Positions 56,779 to 64,000 of a stretch of DNA of 64,000 nucleotides are shown in pieces. The position numbers were made by a program, and so were the translations under genes. The stretch is from Belnapia sp. F-4-1. Lineage in GTDB: Bacteria > Pseudomonadota > Alphaproteobacteria > Acetobacterales > Acetobacteraceae. The stretch spans positions 1,018,372-1,082,371 of the forward strand of contig NZ_KN676113.1 of the NCBI RefSeq assembly GCF_000802185.1, read 5' to 3'. Below the pieces are notes generated by a model. It did not search any database and was not told the origin of the DNA. It saw only the letters and a program-made list of their open reading frames with translations. Numbering within the stretch: the stretch's first letter is position 1; every line of letters starts with the position of its first letter.

Positions 56779-58932
56779 TCAACCTTCGATTTTTGAGAAG
56801 TCCGCGACCACCGCCATGGCGGCGCAGAGACGGCTGAGCAAACGCAGCCTGTTAGCACGCAGTTTCGCATCCGGGTCGTTCACAACCACGGATTCAAAGA
56901 AGGCGTCGAGCGGGGCGCGGAGTGCGGCGAGCGCCCCCATGGCGGCGAGGAAATCCTCGCGCGCCAGGGCGGCGGCGACCTCCGTGGCGCGGGCCTCGAC
57001 CGCATTGGCCAGCGCGGCCTCGGCGGGGAGGACGAGCAGGGGGGGATCGACCGGGCCGTCATGCGGGCCGTCCTTCCGCGTCTCGATGCGGAGGATGTTG
57101 GCGGCGCGCTTGTAGGCAGCGAGGAGGTTGGCGCCGTCCGGCGTCGCCAGCATGGTCTCGAGCGCGGCGGCGCGGGCGAGCAGGCGCACGAGGTCGTCAT
57201 CGGGCGTCGCGCCGAAGATGGCGGCGACGAGGTCGTGGCGGGCGCCCTCGGCGCGGAGCTGGACGCGGAGGCGGTCGAGGAGGAAGTCGAGCAGGCCCGC
57301 GGCGAAGGCGGCGACCATCGGCGGGTGGTCGGACCCGGCCGGTGGTTGCCAGCCGGCCGCCATCTTCTCCGTGGCGACGTCCATGCCGAATTCGGGGCTG
57401 GCGGTGGTGCCGGTGGCCTGGGGATAGCCGAAGAAGGCCTCGCCGATCAGCCCGGCGAGGCCGAGCCGCAATCCGCCCTCCCGGATCATCCGGATGACGC
57501 CGAGCGCGGCGCGGCGGAGGGCGAAGGGGTCGCCCGAGCCGGTCGGACGCTCGCCGACCGCGAAGAAGCCGGCGAGCTGATCGAGCTTGTCCGCCAGCGC
57601 CACCGCGACCGCCACCGGCTCGGAGGGCACCGCGTCCCCGGGGCCGAGCGGCCGGTAATGGGCACCGATCGCCTCGGCGAGGCGCGGATCCTCGCCATCG
57701 GCGAGCGCGTAGTATCGGCCCATGATGCCCTGGACCTCGGGAAATTCGCCGACCAGGCCCGTCGCCAGGTCGGCCTTGGCCAGCCGCCCGGCGCGGGCCG
57801 CCAGCGCCGGGTCGGCGCCGACATGCGGGGCGATGAGGCCGGCCAGACGCTCCAGCCGCCGCACCCGCTCGCCCTGGGTGCCGAGCTTGGCGTGGAAGAC
57901 GACGTTTTCCAGCTTCGGCAGGAACGCCTCCAGCCGCTGCTTGCGGTCCTGGTCCCAGAAGAAGCGCGCATCGGCGAGGCGGGCGCGCAGCACGCGCTCG
58001 TTGCCGGCGATGATGGCGGCGCCGCCATCCTCGGGGATGATGTTGGCGACGAGGGCGAAGCGCGGTGCGGCGCCGCCGTCTTTGTGGCGGAGCGCGAAGT
58101 AGCGCTGGTTCACCCGCATGGTGGTGCGCATCACCTCGGGCGGCAGGTCCATGAAGGCCGCGTCGATGGAGCCGAGCAGCGGCACCGGCCATTCCACCAG
58201 CCCGGCCACCTCGGCGAGCAGGCCGCGGTCGGGGACGACCTCCAGCCCCTCCCGCGCCGCGAGCTCGGCGATGCCGCTCTCGATCAGCCGCTCGCGCTCG
58301 GCGGCGTCGGCGATGACGAAGCGCCCGCGCAGCCCCGCCTCGTACTCGGCGAAGGAGGCGACGGCGAAGGGTTCCGTCCCGGCGAGGATGCGGTGGCCCT
58401 CGGTCAGGTCATCGGCGGCGATGCCGTGGACCTGGTCCTCGCCCTGGGCGAGGGCGAAGCGGACGGGGCGGCCGTCGAACAGGCAGAGGACGCGCTGCAG
58501 GGGGCGGACCCAGGCGAAGTCGCTGCTGCCCCAGCGCATGGATTTCGGCCAGGGGAAGGCGCGCAGCACAGCGGGGACGGCGCGGGCCAGCAGGGCCTCG
58601 GCCAAAGTCACCTCGCCGGGCTTGGCGAGAACCCAGAAATCGCCCTCCTCCCGCAGCTGCTCGCGGGTGGCACCGTGCTTGCGGAGGAAGCCCTCCAACG
58701 CCTGGGGCGGGGCGTTGCGGCGGGGGCCGCGCTCTTCCTTGCCCGGGGTCTCGGCGCGCGCGGCCATCTCGCCGACGAGGGCGATACGGCGGGGGCCGGA
58801 GAGCGGGCGGGGCGGCTCCGGCATCAGCGGGCGCAGCTCGGCCTGGAGCAGGCGGGCGAAATCCTCCGCCGCCCGGGCCTGCATGCGGGCCGGGATTTCC
58901 TCGGAGAAGAGCTCGATGAGCAGTTCGGGCAT
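56779..58932 (-). CDS. glyS: Glycyl-tRNA synthetase beta subunit
   Basis: 717 residues. MPELLIELFSEEIPARMQ start is diagnostic. RVNQRYFAL, ADAR(F)FWDQD and the final KLRANRLRLL are conserved. The beta subunit binds tRNA-Gly and works with GlyQ in an alpha2-beta2 enzyme. It starts three bases after the VapC stop (58936), so its translation is probably coupled to the toxin gene inserted before it. Confidence 0.97.
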   Translation of the reverse strand: MPELLIELFSEEIPARMQARAAEDFARLLQAELRPLMPEPPRPLSGPRRIALVGEMAARAETPGKEERGPRRNAPPQALEGFLRKHGATREQLREEGDFWVLAKPGEVTLAEALLARAVPAVLRAFPWPKSMRWGSSDFAWVRPLQRVLCLFDGRPVRFALAQGEDQVHGIAADDLTEGHRILAGTEPFAVASFAEYEAGLRGRFVIADAAERERLIESGIAELAAREGLEVVPDRGLLAEVAGLVEWPVPLLGSIDAAFMDLPPEVMRTTMRVNQRYFALRHKDGGAAPRFALVANIIPEDGGAAIIAGNERVLRARLADARFFWDQDRKQRLEAFLPKLENVVFHAKLGTQGERVRRLERLAGLIAPHVGADPALAARAGRLAKADLATGLVGEFPEVQGIMGRYYALADGEDPRLAEAIGAHYRPLGPGDAVPSEPVAVAVALADKLDQLAGFFAVGERPTGSGDPFALRRAALGVIRMIREGGLRLGLAGLIGEAFFGYPQATGTTASPEFGMDVATEKMAAGWQPPAGSDHPPMVAAFAAGLLDFLLDRLRVQLRAEGARHDLVAAIFGATPDDDLVRLLARAAALETMLATPDGANLLAAYKRAANILRIETRKDGPHDGPVDPPLLVLPAEAALANAVEARATEVAAALAREDFLAAMGALAALRAPLDAFFESVVVNDPDAKLRANRLRLLSRLCAAMAVVADFSKIEG

Positions 58933-58935
58933 CGG

Positions 58936-59325
58936 TTACAGCGCCGCTTTCACGTCGGTCCGGGCGAAATCATCGCCCTTGAACAGGAGGGGCTCGTTGC
59001 GGTGCCTGGCGAGGGCATAGGCGAAGCAGTCACCGAGGTTGAGGCCGGCCGGGTGGCGACCCTTGCCGAAGCGGCGCCAGCCATCCTGGGCGATCCCGGC
59101 CAGTTCCGCGGTGAAGGGCACGATCTCCGGCTTCATCGTCCGGAGCAGGTCGTCGAGTTCCAGCCGCATCGAAGGGCCGACCCGGCCCTCGCTCACCAGG
59201 GCCGCCTCCACCAGGGTCGGCGCCGCGATCGCCACTGAGCTGGCCGTGTCGATGGCGGCAATGAACTCCCCCGCCTCCACCTCATGGAAGAGGATGGCGA
59301 TGAGCGCGGAAGTGTCCACGATCAT
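58936..59325 (-). CDS. vapC: VapC-type PIN-domain toxin (ribonuclease)
   Basis: 129 residues. PIN acidic residues: Asp4 (MIVDTSA), Glu40 (TLVEAAL), Asp99 (NLGDCFAYA) and Asp118/Asp119 (FKGDDF). VapC toxins cut tRNA or rRNA and are held inactive by VapB. Overlaps the antitoxin gene by ATGA (59322-59325). Sits between glyQ and glyS, an unusual place. Confidence 0.93.
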   Translation of the reverse strand: MIVDTSALIAILFHEVEAGEFIAAIDTASSVAIAAPTLVEAALVSEGRVGPSMRLELDDLLRTMKPEIVPFTAELAGIAQDGWRRFGKGRHPAGLNLGDCFAYALARHRNEPLLFKGDDFARTDVKAAL

Positions 59326-59582
59326 CGCGGCAGCCCGTTCTCGTCATACAGGTCGGCGTGGTCGCTGGTCACGCCGGGCGGCACGAGCTTCCCGGCGCGT
59401 TCCGAGATGGCCATGAGGGCATCGAACCGGCGGCGCCGCACGGCCTCTCGGTCGGTCCGCTCCCGCGCCAGCCGCTCCGTCACCGCTTGGCGCAGGGCAT
59501 CGGTCACCGAGGTGCCGAGAAGCTCGGCCAGCGCCTTCGCCTCGGCAATGAGCGCCGGGTCCTTAATGTTCAGCTGGCCCAT
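59322..59582 (-). CDS. vapB: VapB-type antitoxin (PSK-family DNA-binding)
   Basis: 86 residues. N-terminal MGQLNIKDPALIAEAKALAE-type ribbon-helix-helix part, as in the Rv0623/PSK family of VapB proteins; C-terminal residues wrap the toxin. Begins 38 bases after the glyQ stop. Overlaps vapC. The 7-bp dyad at 59594-59621 just before it is a likely self-regulatory operator. Confidence 0.9.
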   Translation of the reverse strand: MGQLNIKDPALIAEAKALAELLGTSVTDALRQAVTERLARERTDREAVRRRRFDALMAISERAGKLVPPGVTSDHADLYDENGLPR

Positions 59583-59593
59583 GCGAAGCTCCG

Positions 59594-59621
59594 GGGTAGA
59601 TCGGAAAGAAGCATTCTACCC
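59594..59621 (-). promoter_or_regulatory. Candidate VapBC operator dyad
   Basis: GGGTAGA (59594-59600) and TCTACCC (59615-59621) form a perfect 7-bp inverted repeat with 14-base spacer, ending at the glyQ stop codon and 12 bases from the vapB start. The position suits autoregulation by VapB-VapC. Confidence 0.5.
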
Positions 59622-60505
59622 TACCCCTCCCCCTTCAGCCATGCCTCGCAGCAGCCCTTCGCCAGCGCCCGCACGCGGCCGATATAGGCGGCGCGCTCGG
59701 TCACGCTGATGGCGCCGCGGGCGTCGAGCAGGTTGAAGCGGTGGCTGGCCTTGATGCACTGGTCGTAGGCCGGCATCGCCAACCCCTGGGCGAGCAGCGC
59801 GGCGCACTCCTTCTCGGCATCCTCGAAGTGGCGGAACAGCATCGGCACGTCGGCAAACTCAAAATTATGGGCGCTGTACTCGCGCTCGGCGCGGAGGAAG
59901 ACCTCGCCGTACTTCACGCCCTCGTCATTGAAATCGAGGTCGTAGATGCTGTCCTTGCCCTGGAGGTACATCGCCAGCCGCTCGAGGCCGAGGGTCAGCT
60001 CGCAGCAGGGTACGGCGCAGGGGATGCCGCCGACCTGCTGGAAGTAGGTGAACTGCGTCACCTCCATGCCGTCGCACCAGACCTCCCAGCCGAGGCCCCA
60101 GGCGCCCAGCGTCGGGCTCTCCCAGTCGTCCTCGACGAAGCGGAAGTCGTGGACCTTGGGGTCCATCCCCAGCGCCCGGTAGGCATCGAGAAGGAGGGAT
60201 TGCGGGTCGCGCGGGCTCGGCTTCAGGATCACCTGGTACTGGTAGTAGTGCTGCAGGCGGTTGGGGTTCTCGCCGTAGCGCCCGTCTGAGGGGCGGCGGC
60301 TCGGCTGCACATAGGCGGCCTTCCAGGGCTTCGGGCCGAGGGCGCGGAGCGTCGTCGCCGGGTGGAAGGTGCCGGCGCCGACCTCCATGTCATAGGGTTG
60401 CAGGATCAGGCAGCCCTGCGCCGACCAGAAGGCGTGCAGGCGGAGGATGATGTCCTGGAAGCTCGGCGGCTTCTGACGGAGGGTGGGGGCGGCCAGGCTC
60501 TGCAT
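59621..60505 (-). CDS. glyQ: Glycyl-tRNA synthetase alpha subunit
   Basis: 294 residues from ATG 60505 ([10 protein letters not shown]); the frame extends upstream as a non-conserved Arg-rich shadow. Class II catalytic core: [47 protein letters not shown] (in parts), [10 protein letters not shown] and [11 protein letters not shown]. Activates glycine and charges tRNA-Gly with GlyS. Usually glyQ and glyS are adjacent; here 690 bp of vapBC separate them. Confidence 0.97.
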   Translation of the reverse strand: MQSLAAPTLRQKPPSFQDIILRLHAFWSAQGCLILQPYDMEVGAGTFHPATTLRALGPKPWKAAYVQPSRRPSDGRYGENPNRLQHYYQYQVILKPSPRDPQSLLLDAYRALGMDPKVHDFRFVEDDWESPTLGAWGLGWEVWCDGMEVTQFTYFQQVGGIPCAVPCCELTLGLERLAMYLQGKDSIYDLDFNDEGVKYGEVFLRAEREYSAHNFEFADVPMLFRHFEDAEKECAALLAQGLAMPAYDQCIKASHRFNLLDARGAISVTERAAYIGRVRALAKGCCEAWLKGEG

Positions 60506-60554
60506 GCGGCGCCTTTTGCCACGGCCCCGCTCGCGAACATAGTGGGGCGGCCCG

Positions 60555-61379
60555 TCACAGCCCGAGGCGTGCCCAGGCGGCGCGTTCCTCCGCCGCGGCG
60601 ATGATCGCCTCGGCGGAGAGGCCGGGCAGCAGGCGACGCAGCAGCGAGGGGCGGCGGGCGCCGAAGGGAACGAGCTTCGCCTTCGGGCCGAAGCGGCGGC
60701 GCGCCTCCTCCGCCGCATCGCCGAGGCGGTCGGCGAGGCCAAGCTCCACCGCGCGGCGGCCGGGCCAGAAGCGGCCGGTGAAGAGCTCCTCCGCCGGGGC
60801 CTTCAGCCGGTCGCCGCGGCGGGATTCGACCCAGCCGCGGAACTCGCCATGCAGCTCGCCGAGCAGGGTGTCGAGCCGGGCCACATCCTCCGGCTGCTCG
60901 GGGGCGAAGGGGTCGAGGAAGCTCTTCTCGCTGCCGGCGGTGTGCATCCGCCGCTCGATGCCGAGGCGCCGGATCGCCCCCTCGAAGCCGAAGCCTGCGG
61001 CGATGACGCCGATGGAGCCGAGGATGGAGGCCGGGTCCGCCACGATCTCGTCGGCCGCGCAGGCGATCCAGTAGCCGCCGGAGGCCGCGGCATCCTCGAC
61101 GCAGGCGATGACGGGTAGCCGCTTCTCCTCCGCCAGCCGCCGGATGTGGCGGGCGATGAGGCTCGACTGCACCGGCGAGCCGCCGGGCGAGTTGACGACA
61201 AGGAAGACGGCCGCCGCCCGCTTCAGCGCGAAGGCGCGGTCGAGGACGGGGGCGATGCCGGCGAGGCTCAACCCGCCGCCGAGGCCGGGGCGGGCGGCGA
61301 TGGTGCCTTGGAGGCGGACGAGGGCGATGCGCGGGTCGCGCGAAAGGAAGGGAAGCGAGAGGGGCATGGGGCCAGACAT
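60555..61379 (-). CDS. S49-family peptidase (SppA/SohB-like)
   Basis: 274 residues from ATG 61379 (or 61367). [11 protein letters not shown] and the catalytic Ser in [12 protein letters not shown] are the family marks; a Lys partner is in the N-terminal half (likely in the RLAEEKRLP region). Clan SK serine peptidases cut signal-peptide or membrane-protein fragments. No N-terminal membrane helix is evident, so it is the short, single-domain type. 50 bp before glyQ on the same strand, an order seen in Acetobacteraceae-like genomes (inference). Confidence 0.88.
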   Translation of the reverse strand: MSGPMPLSLPFLSRDPRIALVRLQGTIAARPGLGGGLSLAGIAPVLDRAFALKRAAAVFLVVNSPGGSPVQSSLIARHIRRLAEEKRLPVIACVEDAAASGGYWIACAADEIVADPASILGSIGVIAAGFGFEGAIRRLGIERRMHTAGSEKSFLDPFAPEQPEDVARLDTLLGELHGEFRGWVESRRGDRLKAPAEELFTGRFWPGRRAVELGLADRLGDAAEEARRRFGPKAKLVPFGARRPSLLRRLLPGLSAEAIIAAAEERAAWARLGL

Positions 61380-61472
61380 GCCCGCGCCGGCGCCGGTATC
61401 AAGCCCGCATGCCGGGGGTTGTCCTCCGCGCCCGGCTTCGCCAGCCTGCCGGCGAACAGGGAGGGCCGGGCG

Positions 61473-62216
61473 ATGTTCGACTTCAAGGGCAAGCGGGTGG
61501 TGGTCTGCGGCGGCAGCCGGGGCATCGGGCGGTCGATCGCGCTCGGCTTCGCGGGGGCGGGGGCGGCGGTGTCGATCTGCGCCCGGAGCGCGGGGCCGCT
61601 GGAGGCGGCGCGGGCGGAGATCGCGGCTCATGGCGTCCAGGCCCATGCGGCGGGCTGCGACCTCGGCGACCGGGAGGCGGTGCGCGGCTATGTCGCGGCG
61701 GCGGCCGAGGCGCTCGGCGGCATCGACGTGCTGGTGAACAACGCCAGCGGCTTCGGCTCGCAGGATACCGAGGAGCACTGGGCGCAGGGGCTCTCGGTCG
61801 ATGTCATGGCAACGGTCCGGGCGACGCATGCGGCGCTGCCCTTCCTGGAAGCCGGCCGCGGCAGCATCATCAACGTCTCCTCCATCTCCGGCTACCGGCC
61901 CTCGGTGCGGACGCCGGCCTATGCGGCGGTGAAGGCGCTGCTGATCAACTACACCACCTCGCAGGCGGCGATGTATGCGCCGAAGGGCATCCGGGTGAAT
62001 GCGGTGGCGCCGGGCTCGATCGAATTCCCCGGCGGCTCCTGGGAGCAGCGGCGGACGAGCAATCCCGAGCTGTACAACTCGATCCTCGGCAGCATCCCCT
62101 TCGGGCGGCTCGGTACGCCGGAGGAAGTGGCGAATGTCGCGCTGTTCCTGGCGAGCCCACTGGCCGGGTGGGTGACAGGGCAAACCGTCATCGTGGACGG
62201 GGGCCAGATGTTGTGA
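61473..62216 (+). CDS. Short-chain dehydrogenase/reductase
   Basis: 247 residues from ATG 61473, with GGAGGG about nine bases upstream. CGGSRGIG at about 13-20, NNASGFG, SSISGY and YAAVK give the classical SDR active site. It overlaps the next gene by GTGA (62213-62216), so the two are probably a pair acting on the same compound. Substrate unknown. Confidence 0.93.
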   Translation: MFDFKGKRVVVCGGSRGIGRSIALGFAGAGAAVSICARSAGPLEAARAEIAAHGVQAHAAGCDLGDREAVRGYVAAAAEALGGIDVLVNNASGFGSQDTEEHWAQGLSVDVMATVRATHAALPFLEAGRGSIINVSSISGYRPSVRTPAYAAVKALLINYTTSQAAMYAPKGIRVNAVAPGSIEFPGGSWEQRRTSNPELYNSILGSIPFGRLGTPEEVANVALFLASPLAGWVTGQTVIVDGGQML

Positions 62217-62860
62217 TCGAGGCGGGCCGCATTCTCGTCATCAACCCGAACTCCTCCGTCTCCTGCACGCAGGGGATCGCGGCGGCGCTGGAGCGCTTCG
62301 GCGCGCTCGGGCGGTTCGAGGTGGTGCGGCTGGCGGAAGGGCCGCCGGCCATCGCCAGCTGGCGGGACTGGCATTCGGTCGCCGAGCCGCTCTGCCGGCT
62401 GGTGGAACGGGAGGCGGCGGCGGCTTATGTGATCGCCTGCGTCTCGGACCCCGGGCTGGAGGCGGTGCGGGCGACGACGCGGCGCCCGGTGCTCGGGATG
62501 TTCCGCAGCGCGGTCGCGGCGGCGATGACGCGGGCGGAGCGCTTCGGCGTCATCGGCTTCGTCGCGGCGAGCGAGGCGCGGCAGCGCATGGCGCTGCGGG
62601 GGATGGGGGTGGAGGAGCGGCTGGCCGGCTGGATTCCGCTCGACCTGCCGATGGAGGTGCTGACCGACCCGGAAGTGCCGCGGGCGCGCATCCGTGAGGC
62701 GGCGCGGGCGCTGGCGGCGACGGGAGCGGGCGCGATCGTGCTGGGCTGCACCGGCATGGCCGGGCATGTCGCCGCGGCGGAGGATGCCGCGGGGCTCCCG
62801 GTGATCGAGCCCTGCGCGGCGGCCGGGGCGATGGCGCTGCTGGCCACCGCCCCGCAGTAG
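62213..62860 (+). CDS. Aspartate/glutamate (hydantoin) racemase family protein
   Basis: 215 residues, GTG start overlapping the SDR stop. ILVINPNSS start, IACVSDPG and VLGCTGMAGH carry the two Cys that act as acid and base in this racemase superfamily (hydantoin/allantoin racemase, Asp/Glu racemase, maleate isomerase). Coupling to an SDR suggests catabolism of a chiral amino-acid-like or hydantoin compound. The identity of the substrate is not readable. Confidence 0.9.
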   Translation: MIEAGRILVINPNSSVSCTQGIAAALERFGALGRFEVVRLAEGPPAIASWRDWHSVAEPLCRLVEREAAAAYVIACVSDPGLEAVRATTRRPVLGMFRSAVAAAMTRAERFGVIGFVAASEARQRMALRGMGVEERLAGWIPLDLPMEVLTDPEVPRARIREAARALAATGAGAIVLGCTGMAGHVAAAEDAAGLPVIEPCAAAGAMALLATAPQ

Positions 62861-62866
62861 TCGAGG

Positions 62867-63376
62867 CTAGATGCCGGACTTCTGACCGCTGGTCTCGAGC
62901 TGGATGTAGCGCTGGACCGTCTGCGGCAGGCTCTGGCCAACGAACTCAGCCATCTGCACCTCCTCCTGCAGGCTCTGCTGCAGCAGGCCGAGGCCCTCCT
63001 GGTCACCCGCCGCCTGCGCCATCTCCATGAGGGCGCGGTAGGACGCGATCTCGAAATGCTCGAAGGCGTAGTTGGCGAAGGTGTTCTTCAGGATCTCGTC
63101 CTGCATCGGGGCATGCGCCATGGCGGCGAGGTTGCCCATCAGCCCGGTGCCGAAATCCTTCAGCGCGGAGTGGCTGGTGCCGTGCCGCTCGAGAATCTGC
63201 TCCAGGCGCTGGGCCTGAACGCGGCTTTCCTCCACATGGGACTTCATGCGGGCCGCCATCTCGGGATAGTTCTCGATCCGCTCGATTTGGCGCTCGAGCA
63301 GTTGAACCGCCTGCGTCTCGAGGGCATGGGCGTTCTTGAGGCCGGTGATGTAGATGTCCTGGGCGCTGCTTGCCAT
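62867..63376 (-). CDS. YciE/YciF-like ferritin-fold (DUF892) protein
   Basis: 169 residues from ATG 63376. Helical four-helix-bundle protein: TGLKNAHALETQAVQLLERQ in pieces (ALETQAVQLL), HVEESRVQAQRLEQIL, and a last helix FANYAFEHFEIASYRALMEMA given in parts (FEHFEIASYRALME). Glu/His pairs suit a di-iron site as in ferritin-like proteins. YciF-type proteins are induced by stress in several proteobacteria. Convergent with the racemase. Confidence 0.88.
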   Translation of the reverse strand: MASSAQDIYITGLKNAHALETQAVQLLERQIERIENYPEMAARMKSHVEESRVQAQRLEQILERHGTSHSALKDFGTGLMGNLAAMAHAPMQDEILKNTFANYAFEHFEIASYRALMEMAQAAGDQEGLGLLQQSLQEEVQMAEFVGQSLPQTVQRYIQLETSGQKSGI

Positions 63377-63507
63377 GGAGTGTCTCCTGTGTTTCCTGCG
63401 CAAGGAACAGCGCCGGGCGGGGGGCGGTTCCCAGGGCGGGCGGACCGTTCCGGCGGCATGCGCCAGCGCCCGGGAACGCGGGGCGGGGCTATGGCGCTTT
63501 GCCGGCC

Positions 63508-63996
63508 ATGGAAAAGGACAGCCCGATGCGCTGGGACGCGACGACTACCGACGCCAAGCCGCCACGCTTCGTGCCGGCGCCGCTCACCACGGCGATAGGC
63601 CGGGGCGTCCGCAACCGCTGCCCCTATTGCGGCGTCGGCCGGGTCTTCGCCGGCTACCTGACGCTGGTGCCGGAATGCAGCAACTGCCACGCGCCGCTCG
63701 CCCGGCTGCGGGCCGACGACGCGCCGCCCTACTTCACCATCTTCCTCGTCGGCCACCTGCTGGTGCCGCCGGTATTCTGGGTGGAGAAGGCCTACGAGCC
63801 CCCCATGTGGATCCACATGGTCGTCTGGTTGCCTCTCTTCACCATCCTCTGCATCCTGATGCTGCGGCCCATCAAGGGCGCGGTGGTGGGGTGGATGAGC
63901 ACGCTCGGCATCGTTTCGGTGGAGGATGATGAGGACGAGGAGGCGCCGGCCGCGGCGGCGCCCCCGCTGCGCGGGCTGCCTGACCGGAATGCCTGA
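63508..63996 (+). CDS. DUF983-family membrane protein with zinc-ribbon-like start
   Basis: 162 residues; ATG 63508. CPYCG (about 37-41) and a later C-x2-C pair (ECSNCH) make a zinc-ribbon-like element, followed by two membrane helices (about 78-98 and 108-125) and an acidic tail (DDEDEEAP). Typical of DUF983 proteins of alphaproteobacteria, some of which lie near respiratory oxidase genes. Function unknown. Ends four bases before the window edge. Confidence 0.9.
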   Translation: MEKDSPMRWDATTTDAKPPRFVPAPLTTAIGRGVRNRCPYCGVGRVFAGYLTLVPECSNCHAPLARLRADDAPPYFTIFLVGHLLVPPVFWVEKAYEPPMWIHMVVWLPLFTILCILMLRPIKGAVVGWMSTLGIVSVEDDEDEEAPAAAAPPLRGLPDRNA

Positions 63997-64000
63997 AGCG

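Overview
The window reads as DNA from a high-GC alphaproteobacterium, most probably Acetobacteraceae (Roseomonas-like). The reasons are the order S49 peptidase-glyQ-(insert)-glyS-ppdK, a Bug/TctC-type periplasmic receptor, DUF983 and YciF-type proteins, several HWE-family histidine kinases, and strong GC3 bias in the right third. This assignment is inference from gene content; no 16S gene is present.

There are two compositional halves. Positions 1-44080 form an accessory block of lower, patchier GC with many gene fragments. From the tRNA-Leu(GAG) gene at 44083-44168 onward the DNA is uniformly very GC-rich and mostly housekeeping. The accessory block abuts the 3' end of that tRNA, as a genomic island would, but no integrase is visible in the window.

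1-12.7 kb, metal/copper zone: the C-terminal part of a Cu(I) P1B-ATPase, a Met/His-rich lipoprotein, a 1423-residue six-cupredoxin multicopper oxidase, a Gly/His-rich lipoprotein, a CHRD-domain protein, an orphan C-terminal domain of a CDF metal transporter, and a DoxX gene broken by one nonsense codon. A hybrid kinase here carries an ethylene-receptor-like (ETR1-type) membrane domain with the Cys-x3-His copper ligands.

9.4-27.8 kb, signalling zone: seven sensor kinases (three HisKA hybrids with receivers, one GAF-HisKA kinase and three HWE kinases) with no intact DNA-binding response regulator. Only a truncated receiver remnant is left.

28-34.8 kb, amino-acid/PLP zone: a LysE exporter, a DapA-family lyase, a PaiB-like flavoprotein, a divergent MocR/PdxR regulator, an MFS transporter, a Thr/Ser dehydratase-like enzyme and a YheO-like PAS protein without its HTH.

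34.9-43.2 kb: a SRAP (YedK/HMCES) protein, then the most unusual operon in the window. It is a soluble FtsH/M41-like AAA+ zinc protease translationally coupled (two ATGA overlaps) to two proteins carrying MbcA/ParS/Xre toxin-binding (DUF2384) modules, with no recognisable partner toxin. A P-loop kinase-like protein, an anchored coiled-coil protein and a large protein with a zinc-knuckle-like N-terminus and a long disordered tail follow.

44-64 kb, chromosomal backbone: lipB, UDG-like protein, amidohydrolase, ArsC-like protein, MFS, DedA-like protein, SDR/LysR pair, Bug receptor, SDR, lysozyme-like protein, ppdK, glyS, a VapBC toxin-antitoxin pair sitting between glyS and glyQ, glyQ, S49 peptidase, SDR plus Asp/Glu racemase, YciF-like ferritin-fold protein and DUF983 protein.
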